DNA of 64,000 nt from Amycolatopsis sp. NBC_01488 (GCF_036227105.1 NZ_CP109434.1:9086501-9150500); one strand, 5' to 3'; shown: positions 1 through 8,184, numbered from the stretch's first letter. Numbers and translations are program-made. Notes: generated from the letters alone by a model not told the origin.

Positions 1-210
1 GTTCTGGCCCTGCGCGTTCTGGCCCTGCGCGTTCTGGCCCTGCGCGTTCTGGCCCTGCGCGTTCTGGCCCTGCGCGTTCTGGCCCTGCGCGTTCTGGCCC
101 TGCGCGTTCTGGCCCTGCGCGTTCTGGCCCTGCGCGTTCTGGCCCTGCGCGTTCTGGCCCTGCGCGTTCTGGCCCTGCGCGTTCGGGTCCTGCGTGTTCT
201 GGGCCTGACC
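1..210. repeat. 15-bp tandem repeat, 12 perfect plus 2 degenerate copies
   Basis: Unit GTTCTGGCCCTGCGC is repeated twelve times without a mismatch from base 1 to 180, followed by two diverged copies at 181-210. The array begins at the window edge, so its full length is unknown. The unit is in frame with the minus-strand DUF1996 gene and encodes AQGQN. Perfect identity between copies implies recent expansion or homogenisation and likely copy-number variability. Confidence 0.97.
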
Positions 211-798
211 CTGGCCGGCGTCCTGGGCGGCCTGCGCGTCCTTGGCGCTCTGGTCCTGCGGGACGTCGCCGATCTTGCCCTGCTGGGCCTGCTGGGCCTT
301 CGCGTTCTGGCTCGCGTTCGCCGCGTTGTCCGCGCGGTCGATGCGGATGACGGGCCAGAAGTAGGCCGACTGGTCACCGTTCTTGCAGGTGGTGCCGCCG
401 GCGAGGAGGCTCTTGAGGCTCGAGTCCGCGTCGGTCGTCACGTTGCCGACGTAGTCGTGCAGGTGCTGGGCGCCGTTCTTGATCCTCGGCTGCGCGATGA
501 AGTTGTCCGGGTTGTGGTGCGCGCCGTCCGCGTTCGTTCCACAGTCGACGGTGAAGGAACCCTGCACGCCCTTCTGCTTCAGGGCCGCGTTGACGTTGTT
601 GCCGGCGGGAACCTTGTTGATGTCGATGAAGAACGACGGGTCCGCGGGGTCCGCGCTGGCCTCGCCCGTGCGGCCCGCGCTGACCGCGACGGCGAGTGCG
701 CCGACGGCGATCGCCAGGCCGATCGCACCCATCGCGATCTTGGTTCGGCGGGCAACGCGGTGCTTGCCCGTCACGGGGGACCGAGAATTCCGGGCCAT
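1..798 (-). CDS. secreted DUF1996 protein with AQGQN repeat tail (partial)
   Basis: The minus-strand reading frame opens at ATG 798, nine bases after a GAGGTG ribosome binding site at 808-813, and is still open at the window edge, so the C-terminus is missing. Residues 1-50 are a basic N-terminus plus a hydrophobic signal or anchor ending near ASADPADP. Residues about 50-155 match the DUF1996 family of secreted proteins (HNPDNFIAQPR, HLHDYVGN, YFWPVIR). A Q/A/D-rich linker follows, then at least twelve identical AQGQN pentapeptides encoded by the 15-bp tandem repeat. The family has no settled biochemical role, but fungal and bacterial members are exported. The repeat tail resembles a wall-spanning or sticky low-complexity spacer (inference). 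Confidence 0.8.
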   Translation of the reverse strand, partial: MARNSRSPVTGKHRVARRTKIAMGAIGLAIAVGALAVAVSAGRTGEASADPADPSFFIDINKVPAGNNVNAALKQKGVQGSFTVDCGTNADGAHHNPDNFIAQPRIKNGAQHLHDYVGNVTTDADSSLKSLLAGGTTCKNGDQSAYFWPVIRIDRADNAANASQNAKAQQAQQGKIGDVPQDQSAKDAQAAQDAGQGQAQNTQDPNAQGQNAQGQNAQGQNAQGQNAQGQNAQGQNAQGQNAQGQNAQGQNAQGQNAQGQNAQGQN

Positions 799-1113
799 AG
801 ACTAGTTCACCTCGTTCGTTATTCCGGGCACGCCGAATAGCGCGGCGGCCCGGGCAAGAACTACCGTTGGTTGAGGTCGAGATCGCACGGAACCCTGCGG
901 GGAAGCTCCGGGTTCCGGCTGTCGGGATGCATCGGGGGATGCATTGGGGGATACGGACGCGAACGCGGCGAGGTTCAAAAGCGACCGGCCCGTTATCTGT
1001 TCGTTATCAAGCGGAACGCAACCGGACGCCATTCACCCAGGTCATGGCCCTGCGCACGGAAAAGAACGTTCTGAACCACGGCCCACCCGGAGCCGTGACC
1101 GAAGGAGGAAGAG
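799..1113. other. intergenic region upstream of DUF1996 gene
   Basis: This 315-base gap separates the anti-sigma factor stop from the DUF1996 start. A 76-codon frame here has no recognisable content. The gap should hold the DUF1996 promoter and the terminator of the sigma/anti-sigma operon. Apart from the ribosome binding site at 808-813, no motif could be assigned. Confidence 0.5.
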
Positions 1114-1899
1114 TCAGCGCTGCACGACGACGAGCACCGTGCCGTCGTCGCCGCGGACCTCGAACCGGGCGATCTGGTCCATCGCCAGGGAGACGGAACC
1201 CTGCAGTCGCAACGGGTCCGGGGAGCCCGGGATGCCGAATCCCTTGGGCGGCACCGACCAGCCGGACACGACGCGGTCGTCCCCGGTCGTGGAGACGGCG
1301 AACAGCTGGCACTTCAACGGCCCGACGATCCCGCGCAGCTCGAGGTCGACGCGGCTGCCCCACTCCACGGGAGACACCCGGACGACGGCACTGACCGCGG
1401 ACCCGCCGCTGCCGCGGCCGTAGGTCTGCCCGCTGCCGGGCTGGCTCGGCGCGCCGGTGGACGGCGCCGGGACGCTGGTCGCCGCGACGCTCGTGACCGC
1501 CTGCTTGCCGCTCGGCGCGGAGAGCGAGGCGGGCGGGACGGCGTCGGCCGGCCGGACCGCGAGGGTCACCAGCGGGCCGGCAATCACCGCGGCAGCGGCC
1601 GCGGCGCCGGCGAGGATGCCGATCCGCTTGCGGCGGCGGCGCTTGACGGCGGCCTCTTCCATCAGGCCGCGCAGCACGCGGGGCCCGGGCGCGAGGGTGC
1701 GCGGGCTGGGCGCCGGCATCGGCGGCTCCGGCCAGCTGCGCTTGACCATGTCGAGGACGTCCGGCAGCTGGTACAGCTCGATCAGGTCGAGCTGGCAGTG
1801 CGGGCAGTTCATCAGGTGGGCTTCGAACTGGGTGCTCTCGGCCTCGCTGAGGACGCCGAGCACGTACGCGGCGACGTCGGTGTGTGCGGACCCGGCCAC
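1114..1899 (-). CDS. anti-sigma factor, zinc-binding (RslA-like)
   Basis: A 261-residue membrane anti-sigma factor beginning at GTG 1899, seven bases after the sigma gene stop, with GGGGGTG just upstream as ribosome binding site. The N-terminus carries a ZAS zinc-finger motif: His6, then H28-x3-C32-x2-C35. A basic KRRRRKR stretch precedes one transmembrane segment at about residues 92-113. The extracellular part is Pro/Ala/Ser-rich and ends in a beta-rich domain (VEWGSRVDLELRG), which resembles the anti-sigma-K domain. In M. tuberculosis RslA, oxidation of the CxxC thiols releases zinc and SigL. The same mechanism is inferred here from the motif and the pairing. Confidence 0.88.
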   Translation of the reverse strand: MAGSAHTDVAAYVLGVLSEAESTQFEAHLMNCPHCQLDLIELYQLPDVLDMVKRSWPEPPMPAPSPRTLAPGPRVLRGLMEEAAVKRRRRKRIGILAGAAAAAAVIAGPLVTLAVRPADAVPPASLSAPSGKQAVTSVAATSVPAPSTGAPSQPGSGQTYGRGSGGSAVSAVVRVSPVEWGSRVDLELRGIVGPLKCQLFAVSTTGDDRVVSGWSVPPKGFGIPGSPDPLRLQGSVSLAMDQIARFEVRGDDGTVLVVVQR

Positions 1900-1906
1900 C
1901 CTCAGT

Positions 1907-2476
1907 TCACCCCCGCTCGCGCAGAGCCCGGCGCAGCGCGCGGACAGCGTGGTGGATGCGGGACTTGATGGTGCCGGGGGGCACGCCGAGGGTCGCCGCG
2001 ACCTCGTTCACGGTCCGATCGCGCAGGTAGGTCTGCTGGATGGCCTCCCGCTGCTCGGGCGAAAGGCCCTGCAGCGCCTCGTAAACGATCATCGCGGCGA
2101 GCGTCCGGTCCGATTCGTCGGACACCGCGATCGCGTCGGATTCGATCTCCTCGAGCTCCTGGGGCCGGACGCTGCGGCTGCGCCAGCCGTCGATGACGAT
2201 ACGCCGGGCCACCGTGAACAACCAGGCACGCAGCATCTCCGGCTGGCGGTCGAGCTTGTCCGCGTTCCGCCACGCCTTGATCAGGGTCTCCTGCACGACG
2301 TCTTCGGCCCACTGCCGGTCGTGGCCGGTCAGCCGCAGCGCGAACGCCATGAGGGACCCGCCGAACTCCTGGTAGAGCGCCTTCGCCAGATCGTCGGAGG
2401 CGTCGTTCGACTCGACGACGACTTCCTGATCTTCGACGGGTCTCAGCGCTCGAGTGTGCCGTCCCACGCGGGACAT
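1907..2476 (-). CDS. sigL: ECF RNA polymerase sigma factor, SigL-like
   Basis: A 189-residue group 4 sigma factor. Region 2 is seen as ALRLTGHDRQWAEDVVQETLIKAWRN followed by RAWLFTVARRIVID, and region 4 as LSPEQREAIQQTYLRDRTVNEVA with VPPGTIKSRIHHAVRALR. These signatures resemble mycobacterial SigL, whose partner is also a zinc anti-sigma. ATG 2476 was chosen because it gives a family-length protein; the longer upstream extension is not sigma-like and has no good ribosome binding site. It forms an operon with the anti-sigma gene. A divergent ECF-type promoter region lies just upstream, which suggests autoregulation and control of the neighbouring redox operon. The sigL symbol is by similarity only. 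Confidence 0.87.
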   Translation of the reverse strand: MSRVGRHTRALRPVEDQEVVVESNDASDDLAKALYQEFGGSLMAFALRLTGHDRQWAEDVVQETLIKAWRNADKLDRQPEMLRAWLFTVARRIVIDGWRSRSVRPQELEEIESDAIAVSDESDRTLAAMIVYEALQGLSPEQREAIQQTYLRDRTVNEVAATLGVPPGTIKSRIHHAVRALRRALRERG

Positions 2477-2515
2477 CCTGGTGGGCCGAAGGGCGTACGT
2501 CCAGTACCAAAAGAA

Positions 2516-2556
2516 GACGAAACTTTTTTGAACCGTTTCCGGACCGTGTCCGTATC
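2516..2556. promoter_or_regulatory. divergent ECF (SigL-type) promoters
   Basis: On the plus strand, TGAACC (2529-2534) is followed after 16 bases by CGTATC (2551-2556). This fits the mycobacterial SigL consensus TGAACC-N15/16-CGT and points at the lipoprotein operon starting at 2696. On the minus strand, GGAAAC (2535-2540) and CGTC (2516-2519) are 15 bases apart, a generic ECF pattern pointing at the sigma gene. The two promoters overlap. The match is by eye, without transcript evidence. Confidence 0.62.
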
Positions 2557-2695
2557 CCCTACCGAAGACCCCGACAAGGCGTTGTCCCCCGCAACGCTCC
2601 GCATCCACTCCGGACCGATTGTCCACTGTGGATCTTTTGCGCGCATTTTCGCCTCACCCCAGGCTACTGCGCGTAGTCATGCCCTCGGAGGAGCA

Positions 2696-3292
2696 GTGAT
2701 ACGCATTCCCCGTACGGTGGTCCCCGCCGCCGTGTGCCTCACCGCACTCGCCCTGCTCACCGCGTGTACCGCCGGCGCGGCCACCACCTCGGGTGGTTAC
2801 GCCGCGGGTGGCGGCGCCGGTATGCAGATGCCCGGCATGCAGGCGCCGATGACCATCGCGATGCCGCAGCCCATCACCGCCAACCCCAACGATCCGGCGA
2901 AGAGCCAGCTCAGGGCCGCGAAGACGTTCGACCTCGGCCAGATGCTGGTCGACGGCACCGGGTACACGATCTACCGGTACGACCGCGACACGACCGATCC
3001 GTCGCGCTCGAACTGCACCGACGCCTGCGCCGCCAAGTGGATCCCGGTCAAGGCCGGCGGCAACCTCGCGCCGATCGACGTCGACCGGTCGCTGATCGGC
3101 CAGATCACCCGCGACGACGGCACCCAGCAGCTCACCCTGGCCGGCTGGCCGCTGTACCACTTCACCGGCGACAGCGAACCGGCCGACACGTCCGGCCAGG
3201 GCGCCGACGACGCCTGGTTCCCGATCGCGCCGGACGGCAAGAAGATCACGATGACCCAGGACCAGTGGAGGGAAAATGCTTTCGGCCTCTGA
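2696..3292 (+). CDS. secreted lipoprotein, COG4315-type repeats
   Basis: A 198-residue lipoprotein starting at GTG 2696 behind CGGAGGAGC. The signal peptide ends in a lipobox (LALLTAC, Cys about 22), so it should be attached to the outer face of the membrane. A Gly/Met-rich stretch (GGGAGMQMPGMQ) follows, resembling metal-binding Met motifs. Two COG4315-type repeats come next, seen as QMLVDGTGYTIYRYDRD with CAAKWIPV and as LTLAGWPLYHFTGD with WFPIAPDG. Homologues are annotated only as secreted repeat lipoproteins. It is the first gene of the operon ending at 6347, downstream of the SigL-type promoter. An extracellular redox or metal role is inferred from context. Confidence 0.85.
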   Translation: MIRIPRTVVPAAVCLTALALLTACTAGAATTSGGYAAGGGAGMQMPGMQAPMTIAMPQPITANPNDPAKSQLRAAKTFDLGQMLVDGTGYTIYRYDRDTTDPSRSNCTDACAAKWIPVKAGGNLAPIDVDRSLIGQITRDDGTQQLTLAGWPLYHFTGDSEPADTSGQGADDAWFPIAPDGKKITMTQDQWRENAFGL

Positions 3293-4073
3293 GTACGCCG
3301 GGCTCGAGTTCGCCCCTCCGTCCCCGCTCGAGCGGTCCCGTCCGGTGGTCCGGATCCTGTTCGTGCTGGTCGCGGTGCTGACCCTGCTCGCGGCGGTGTC
3401 CCCGGCCTCGATCGCCCAGACGACCGCGGTCTCCCCCGAAGACTCCGTGCTGCTGACCAAGGTCCGCCAGGCCGGGCTGTGGGAGATGCCCTCGGGCATG
3501 ATGGCGATGCAGAAGGGCAGCCCGAAGGTCCAGGCGATCGGCTTCGCGATCATGATGGACCACGGCCGCCTCGACGTCGCGACCCGCGCGTTGTCGCAGA
3601 AGCTCAACTCGCCGGTGCCGGACCAGCCTTCGGACGAGCAGCGCGGCTGGCTGCTCGAGGAGATGAACGCGGCCCCTGGCCCGTCGTTCGACCGCATCTT
3701 CGCCAACCGGCTGCGCGCGGCGCACGGCCAGGTCTTCGCCATCCTCGCGCAGCTGCGCGCCGGCACCCGCAACGACGACGTGCGGGCGTTCGCGACCGTC
3801 GGCAACCAGGCCGTCCTGCGGCACATGACGATGCTCGAAAGCAGCGGCGTGGTCGACTTCGATGCGCTCCCCACGCCGACGGTCTCCACCACTGCCGCCC
3901 CCGCGGGCGCGCTGCTGGGCCTCGACACCTCCCAGCTCACCGTGGTGGTGGCCCTGTTCCTGCTGCTCGGCGGCGGTCTGTTCTACGTGCTGCGCCAGGT
4001 CAAGGGCAACCGCGGCCGGGCCAGGACGGCCGCCCGCGCGGCCACCGTCAGAACCGGGGGCAGCCATGGTTGA
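3276..4073 (+). CDS. DUF4142 membrane-anchored protein
   Basis: A 265-residue protein with ATG behind GGAGGG; its start overlaps the end of the lipoprotein gene by 17 bases. A cytosolic N-terminus and signal anchor (about residues 25-47) lead into an extracytoplasmic DUF4142 four-helix domain, which is ferritin-like in fold and seen as FAIMMDHGRLDVATRAL and HGQVFAILAQLR. A Thr/Ala-rich spacer precedes a C-terminal transmembrane helix (about 218-238) with a basic cytosolic tail. Most DUF4142 proteins have only a signal peptide, so the C-terminal anchor is a variation. The overlaps with both neighbours imply tightly coupled translation. Confidence 0.85.
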   Translation: MLSASEYAGLEFAPPSPLERSRPVVRILFVLVAVLTLLAAVSPASIAQTTAVSPEDSVLLTKVRQAGLWEMPSGMMAMQKGSPKVQAIGFAIMMDHGRLDVATRALSQKLNSPVPDQPSDEQRGWLLEEMNAAPGPSFDRIFANRLRAAHGQVFAILAQLRAGTRNDDVRAFATVGNQAVLRHMTMLESSGVVDFDALPTPTVSTTAAPAGALLGLDTSQLTVVVALFLLLGGGLFYVLRQVKGNRGRARTAARAATVRTGGSHG

Positions 4074-4683
4074 GACCTGGCACGACGCGACGATCTTCCT
4101 CACGCAGCAGTTCCAGCCGAAGACCGACCCGGCGGCCCGCGGCCTCGCAGCCTTCGCGGCGCGGGCGTCCTACGCGGCGATGATGCTGACGCTCACCTGG
4201 GGCGTGCTCACCGCCACCGGCTGGGTGCGCTCGGTCACCGGCCGCAAGGCGCTGCGCAGCACGCACATGGTGCTGGCCACCGGCACGCTGATCTTCGGCG
4301 GCATCCACGCGCTGGGCTTCTTCTACCTGACGATCCAGCCGTACAGCCTGCAGTACCTGTTCCTCCCCTTCCTGTCGGGCCAGGAGACCCGGCACAGCAT
4401 CGGCATCGTCGGCTTCGAGGTCATGCTGGCCATCGCGCTCACCGCCGGCCTGCAGCGGTTCACCTCCTACCGCCGCTGGCTGTGGCTGCACCGCTGCGCC
4501 TACCCGGCCGTCGCGCTGACCGCGCTGCACGCGTGGTTCGGCTCGATCGCCAACGGCCACCTCGCGGTCGTCTGGCTGGGCGGCATCACGCTGCTCGTCC
4601 CGGCGGTCACGACGTCGCTGCTGCGGTTCATGCCCGCCCGGACCCTGGAACGCATCGGACTCGTGGAAGAGCAGGTGGCCTGA
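4066..4683 (+). CDS. ferric-reductase-like transmembrane protein
   Basis: A 205-residue polytopic membrane protein with about six helices; ATG 4066 overlaps the DUF4142 stop by 8 bases. Paired histidines within helices (THMVLATGT with GGIHALGFF; WLHRCAYPAVALTALHAW) match the haem-binding pattern of the ferric-reductase-like transmembrane domain also found in MsrQ and NOX. It has no fused FAD/NAD domain. The ferredoxin and flavoprotein encoded immediately downstream could donate electrons that this protein passes across the membrane, perhaps towards the lipoprotein and DUF4142 partner (inference). Confidence 0.8.
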   Translation: MVETWHDATIFLTQQFQPKTDPAARGLAAFAARASYAAMMLTLTWGVLTATGWVRSVTGRKALRSTHMVLATGTLIFGGIHALGFFYLTIQPYSLQYLFLPFLSGQETRHSIGIVGFEVMLAIALTAGLQRFTSYRRWLWLHRCAYPAVALTALHAWFGSIANGHLAVVWLGGITLLVPAVTTSLLRFMPARTLERIGLVEEQVA

Positions 4684-4684
4684 C

Positions 4685-4915
4685 ATGCCCTTCCGTTTGC
4701 CCGGTAGCGGGCCCCGGATCAGCGTCGACAACGACCGGTGCGAGCTCTACGGCATCTGCGCCATGGAGGCGCCGGACGTGTTCGACCTCGGCCAGGACGG
4801 CCGCCTGCGCTTCCACACGCGGCTGCTGGACGAAACCACCATGGAACAGGCGAAGATGGCGGCTCGCTGCTGCCCGATGCAGGCGGTCGTGATGAGAGGG
4901 GACCTCGATGGCTGA
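4685..4915 (+). CDS. [3Fe-4S]-type ferredoxin
   Basis: A 76-residue ferredoxin starting one base after the preceding stop. Cys19-x5-Cys25 and the C-terminal CCP motif (Cys62/Cys63) match single-cluster actinobacterial ferredoxins, which often serve cytochromes P450. The middle cysteine of a four-Cys site is replaced, suggesting a 3Fe-4S cluster. It overlaps the next gene, a ferredoxin reductase, by 8 bases and is its likely redox partner. No P450 gene is adjacent, so the acceptor is more likely the ferric-reductase-like protein upstream. Confidence 0.88.
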   Translation: MPFRLPGSGPRISVDNDRCELYGICAMEAPDVFDLGQDGRLRFHTRLLDETTMEQAKMAARCCPMQAVVMRGDLDG

Positions 4916-6347
4916 CGGCGACCGGATCGTCATCGTGGGTGCGGGCGTCGCCGGGCTGCGTGCCGCGGAACGCCTGCGGGAACAGAACTTCGACGGCGAG
5001 ATCGTGCTCATCGGCGACGAGGCCCGGCGTCCCTACCACCGGCCGATGGTCTCCAAGGCGCTGGTGATGGGCACCGAACGGCCCAGCGACGTCGGGCTCG
5101 ACCACTACCTGCCCGACCTCGACGTGCACTGGCGCCTCGGCGCGCGCGTGACGCACCTGGACACCACCGAGCGGGTCGTGCACCTGCCCGGCGGCGAGTC
5201 CCTCTGGTACGACGGCCTGATCGCCGCGACCGGCGTCTACCCGCGGCACCTGCCCGGGTCGCCGCGGCACGACCCGCGTGTGCGGATCCTGCGCACGGTC
5301 GAGGACTCGATGGCCGTGCGGCGCTGCCTCAACGCCAGCAAGAAGCCGGCCGTCGTGATCGGCGCCGGCCTGATCGGCAACGAGTTCGCCGCGAGCATGC
5401 GGCACATCGGCCGGGACGTCACCCTGGTCGGCCACGCGAAAGCACCGCTGCACCGCTTCGGCGACCGCGTCTCGAGCGGGATCGTCGAGGCGCACCACGA
5501 GCACCGGGCGAAGCTGGCGATGAAGAGCGAAGTGCGGCACTGGATCAGCACGAAGGACACCGTCGGGCTGCACCTGACGAACAACCAGCTGCTGGTCGCC
5601 AGCGTCGTCGTGCTCGCCATCGGCAGCGTCCCGTCGGTCGACTGGATGCGCGGCTCCGGCCTCGACATCAGCGACGGCGTGCTGTGCGACGCGAAGCTGT
5701 TCGCCGAGGGCGCGTCCGACGTCGTCATCGCCGGGGACATCGCGCGCTGGCCGAACCTGCGCTTCGACGAGACCCCGCGACGGGTCGAGCACTGGATCAA
5801 CGCCGTCGAGTCGGCGCGGCACGCAGCGGACAACCTGCTGATGGGCCAGTCGAGCGCCAAGCCGTTCACCCCGCTCCCCCGGGCGTGGTCGACGCTGTAC
5901 GACACGCGCCTGCAGATGTGCGGGATGCCGTCGCTGGCCGAGGACACCGTCACGCTCGCCGACGGCATCACCGGCTTCATCCGCGACGGACGGCTCGTCG
6001 GCATCTCGTCGTGGGACAAGCCGCGGGCGATGCTCGACTGGATGGCCGAGCTCGACCGCCGGCTGCCCGCACCGGACTACGTGCCGGAGCCGGAGCCCGC
6101 TCCCGTCGCCGAGGTCCCCGAGGTCCCGGTCGTCGAACCGGCGCTCGCCGGCCTGTCGGCCGAGGTGCCACCGGAGTTCGACAGCGGCTTCGACCACCAG
6201 GCCTTCGAGCGCGAGTTCGAGAGCGAGTTCGCCAACGACATCCCGACCACGGCGTTCCCCTCGCCGGCGGCCCCGCCGACCACGGCGTTCGCCGCGCAGC
6301 CCGGGGCCGCGGCGCCGCCCACGATGGCCATCCCGATGGGGAGGTAG
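4908..6347 (+). CDS. FAD-dependent NAD(P)H:ferredoxin reductase
   Basis: A 479-residue flavoprotein of the ferredoxin/rubredoxin reductase class. An N-terminal FAD motif (VIVGAGVAGLRAAERL) is followed by a second Rossmann NAD(P) motif (VVIGAGLIGNEFAASM, about 145-160) and an FAD-contact block (VVIAGDIARW). Family members are about 400 residues. The extra ~80 C-terminal residues are acidic and Pro-rich (PEPEPAPVAEVPEVP, then TTAF and APPTMAIP segments) and appear disordered. It overlaps the ferredoxin gene and closes the operon. It probably feeds NAD(P)H electrons into the ferredoxin. Confidence 0.88.
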   Translation: MADGDRIVIVGAGVAGLRAAERLREQNFDGEIVLIGDEARRPYHRPMVSKALVMGTERPSDVGLDHYLPDLDVHWRLGARVTHLDTTERVVHLPGGESLWYDGLIAATGVYPRHLPGSPRHDPRVRILRTVEDSMAVRRCLNASKKPAVVIGAGLIGNEFAASMRHIGRDVTLVGHAKAPLHRFGDRVSSGIVEAHHEHRAKLAMKSEVRHWISTKDTVGLHLTNNQLLVASVVVLAIGSVPSVDWMRGSGLDISDGVLCDAKLFAEGASDVVIAGDIARWPNLRFDETPRRVEHWINAVESARHAADNLLMGQSSAKPFTPLPRAWSTLYDTRLQMCGMPSLAEDTVTLADGITGFIRDGRLVGISSWDKPRAMLDWMAELDRRLPAPDYVPEPEPAPVAEVPEVPVVEPALAGLSAEVPPEFDSGFDHQAFEREFESEFANDIPTTAFPSPAAPPTTAFAAQPGAAAPPTMAIPMGR

Positions 6348-6388
6348 AAAGCCGGGATGTGGCTGCGCGCGGCGGCCATGTCCCCTCG

Positions 6389-6432
6389 CCGGTCACCACG
6401 CCCCCTCCGCGGCTGGGCGGTGTGGTGACCGG
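6389..6432 (+). terminator. hairpin terminator of the redox operon
   Basis: CCGGTCACCAC (6389-6399) and its exact reverse complement (6422-6432) enclose a 22-base loop that can pair further. It lies 41 bases beyond the reductase stop and has no T-tract, as is common in high-GC actinomycetes. Confidence 0.75.
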
Positions 6433-6758
6433 CCCCCAACGTCCCCCCTGCCCGCCTCGCGTCCGGTGCTGTGACCACGGGAACCCCCGGAAGAACAGCG
6501 TGGGCCGAGCGTCCGGCGGGCCAGGAGAGGGCCATCCCGAGGGAACCCGACGCCCCCGGGGTGGCCTTCTTCCGGCGCACCGGGCGGGGGCCCGGGGTCG
6601 AGCGCCACGGTGGCGTCACTGCCGTCGCGGCGTGCACGTCCGTGACGGCCCTTCCGGGGGAAGGGTATGCCGCCGGAAAGGCCGTCACGGCCGGAAGTCG
6701 GGTCGGGGTTGCACGGCGAAGGCCGTCTCGAGGGAAACGGGAGCCCTCGAGGCGGCCT
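6433..6758. other. non-coding stretch between convergent genes
   Basis: No credible gene is seen between the operon terminator and the end of the minus-strand MFS gene. The only clear structure is the second hairpin at 6641-6689. Confidence 0.5.
6641..6689 (-). terminator. hairpin terminator of MFS gene
   Basis: CGTGACGGCCCTTCCGG at 6641-6657 pairs with 6673-6689 over 17 positions with one exception, which becomes a G-U pair in minus-strand RNA. Polarity therefore fits the minus-strand MFS gene ending at 6759. Confidence 0.75.
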
Positions 6759-8123
6759 TCACCTCGTTCGCCGGGCGACCCGGGACTCCGCCACGACCAG
6801 CGCGCCGAGCAGCAGGACCACCCCGCCGACCACGCGCAGCCCGGTGTCCGCGCCCGCGACGAACGCCGTGCCGACGTCGGGCCCGCGGCCCGCCGCGGCC
6901 ATGACCGTGCCGATCACGGCGACCCCGAGCGCGCTGCCGAACTCCCGGGTGGTGGCCTGCAGCCCGGTGCCGACACCCGCCTGGGCCGGCGGCAGCGAGC
7001 CCGCGATGACGCCCGACAGCGTCGGCAGGGCCGGCGTCACGCCGATCCCGGTGACCACGAGCCAGGCCGCGTAGCCCGCGTACGGCGTCGCGGTGTCGCT
7101 TGTGGACAGTCCGAGCAGACCGCCGCCCACGAACGCGAAGGCCAGTGCGACGGTGGCGTCGAGGCCGGCGCGGCGGGTCAGCAGGCCGACGTGGCGGCCG
7201 CCGAGGATGATCGGCACGGTCAGCGGGATGATCCCGAGCCCGGTGCCCAGGGGGCCGAAGCCCTTGGCGTACTGCAGGAATGACGCGTTGACGTAGAACA
7301 GCGCGAACATGCCGAAGAAGACCGTCGTCATGCCGAGGCAGGCGCTGCGCAGGGCCGGGATCCGGAACAGCAGCGGGTACCCGGCCCGCAGCTCGACGAA
7401 CGTCCACGCGGCGAACAGCACGGCGGCGCCGGCGAACCCGGTCACCACGACCGCGCTCCCCCAGCCCGCTTGCGGGCCCTGGACGATTCCGACGAGCAGC
7501 GCGACCGACGCGCCGACGAGCAGCAGCGCGCCCAGCGGGTCGAGACCGCGGTCGTGGCGCGACGAGACCGGCGCGGTCCGTGCCACGAGGGCGGCCGTGA
7601 CGAGGGCGAGCGGCACGACGGCGGCGAACAGCCAGCGCCGCGAGCCGGCCGTCAGGACCAGCCCGCCGCCGACGTTCCCGAGGACACCGCCGATGCCGGT
7701 CATCGACGCCCAGGTGGCGATGGTCGCGGGTTTCTTCTCCGGCGGCACGGCGTGCAGCAGGACGGCGAGCGAGTTGGGCAGCACCGCGGCGGCGCCGGCC
7801 CCGGTGAGCGCGCGGCCGGCGAGCAGGAGGACGACGTCCGGGGCCGCCGCCGACAGCAGCGCGCCCGCCGCGAACAGCCCGAGCCCGGCCAGCAGGACAC
7901 CCTTGCGGCCGAACCGGTCGCCCGCGGCGCCGCCCGGGATCACCACGCAGGCGAACACGATGACGTAGGTGTCGACGATCCAGACCACCGTGGCCGCGGC
8001 GGGCCGCAGCTCGCTCGCGGCGAGCATCGGGACGGCGAGGTTGACCGCGCGACCATGCCGACGACGACCTGCGCTTGTGTCGTGCCACGCAACTTTGACA
8101 AGGATGGTTTGCGTACGCTGCAA
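6759..8123 (-). pseudogene. MFS transporter, N-terminally disrupted (DHA2-like)
   Basis: The frame encodes most of a drug:proton antiporter of the major facilitator superfamily, with the motif A loop GDRFGRKG and motif C-like GIGGVLGNVGGGLV. The usual first helix, normally ending in a TVVNVALP-type motif, is broken: only NLAVPMLAAS remains in frame. A hydrophobic VVVGMV appears immediately upstream in another frame, so a small deletion or frameshift has removed the start. Translation could restart at ATG 8027 without helix 1. It is probably a pseudogene or a sequencing error. It lies in a locus with other broken MFS and AraC genes. Confidence 0.7.
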
Positions 8124-8125
8124 CC

Positions 8126-8182
8126 ATGTCCGATCAGCTGGACCTCAACCTCCAGCGCTGGCTGCGCGACACCCTCCGCTAG
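8126..8182 (+). pseudogene. 18-codon remnant of a divergent gene
   Basis: ATG 8126 opens MSDQLDLNLQRWLRDTLR and stops at 8182. Its start faces the MFS gene start, in the position usual for a divergent regulator of a drug exporter. The repeat array begins three bases after its stop. It may be the stump of a MarR-type regulator cut off at the array, or chance. The protein is too short to classify. Confidence 0.3.
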
Positions 8183-8184
8183 CC

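Noticed and set aside
1..210. Tandem repeats as a CRISPR array
   Set aside because: Units adjoin with no spacers, are only 15 bp and are in frame with a secreted protein.
802..1032. 76-codon minus-strand gene upstream of the DUF1996 gene
   Set aside because: Low-complexity composition, no ribosome binding site, and it overlaps the DUF1996 ribosome binding site.
1457..3292. One 611-codon gene joined to the lipoprotein
   Set aside because: The first ~410 codons are antisense to the sigma/anti-sigma genes. The lipoprotein has its own ribosome binding site and signal peptide at 2696.
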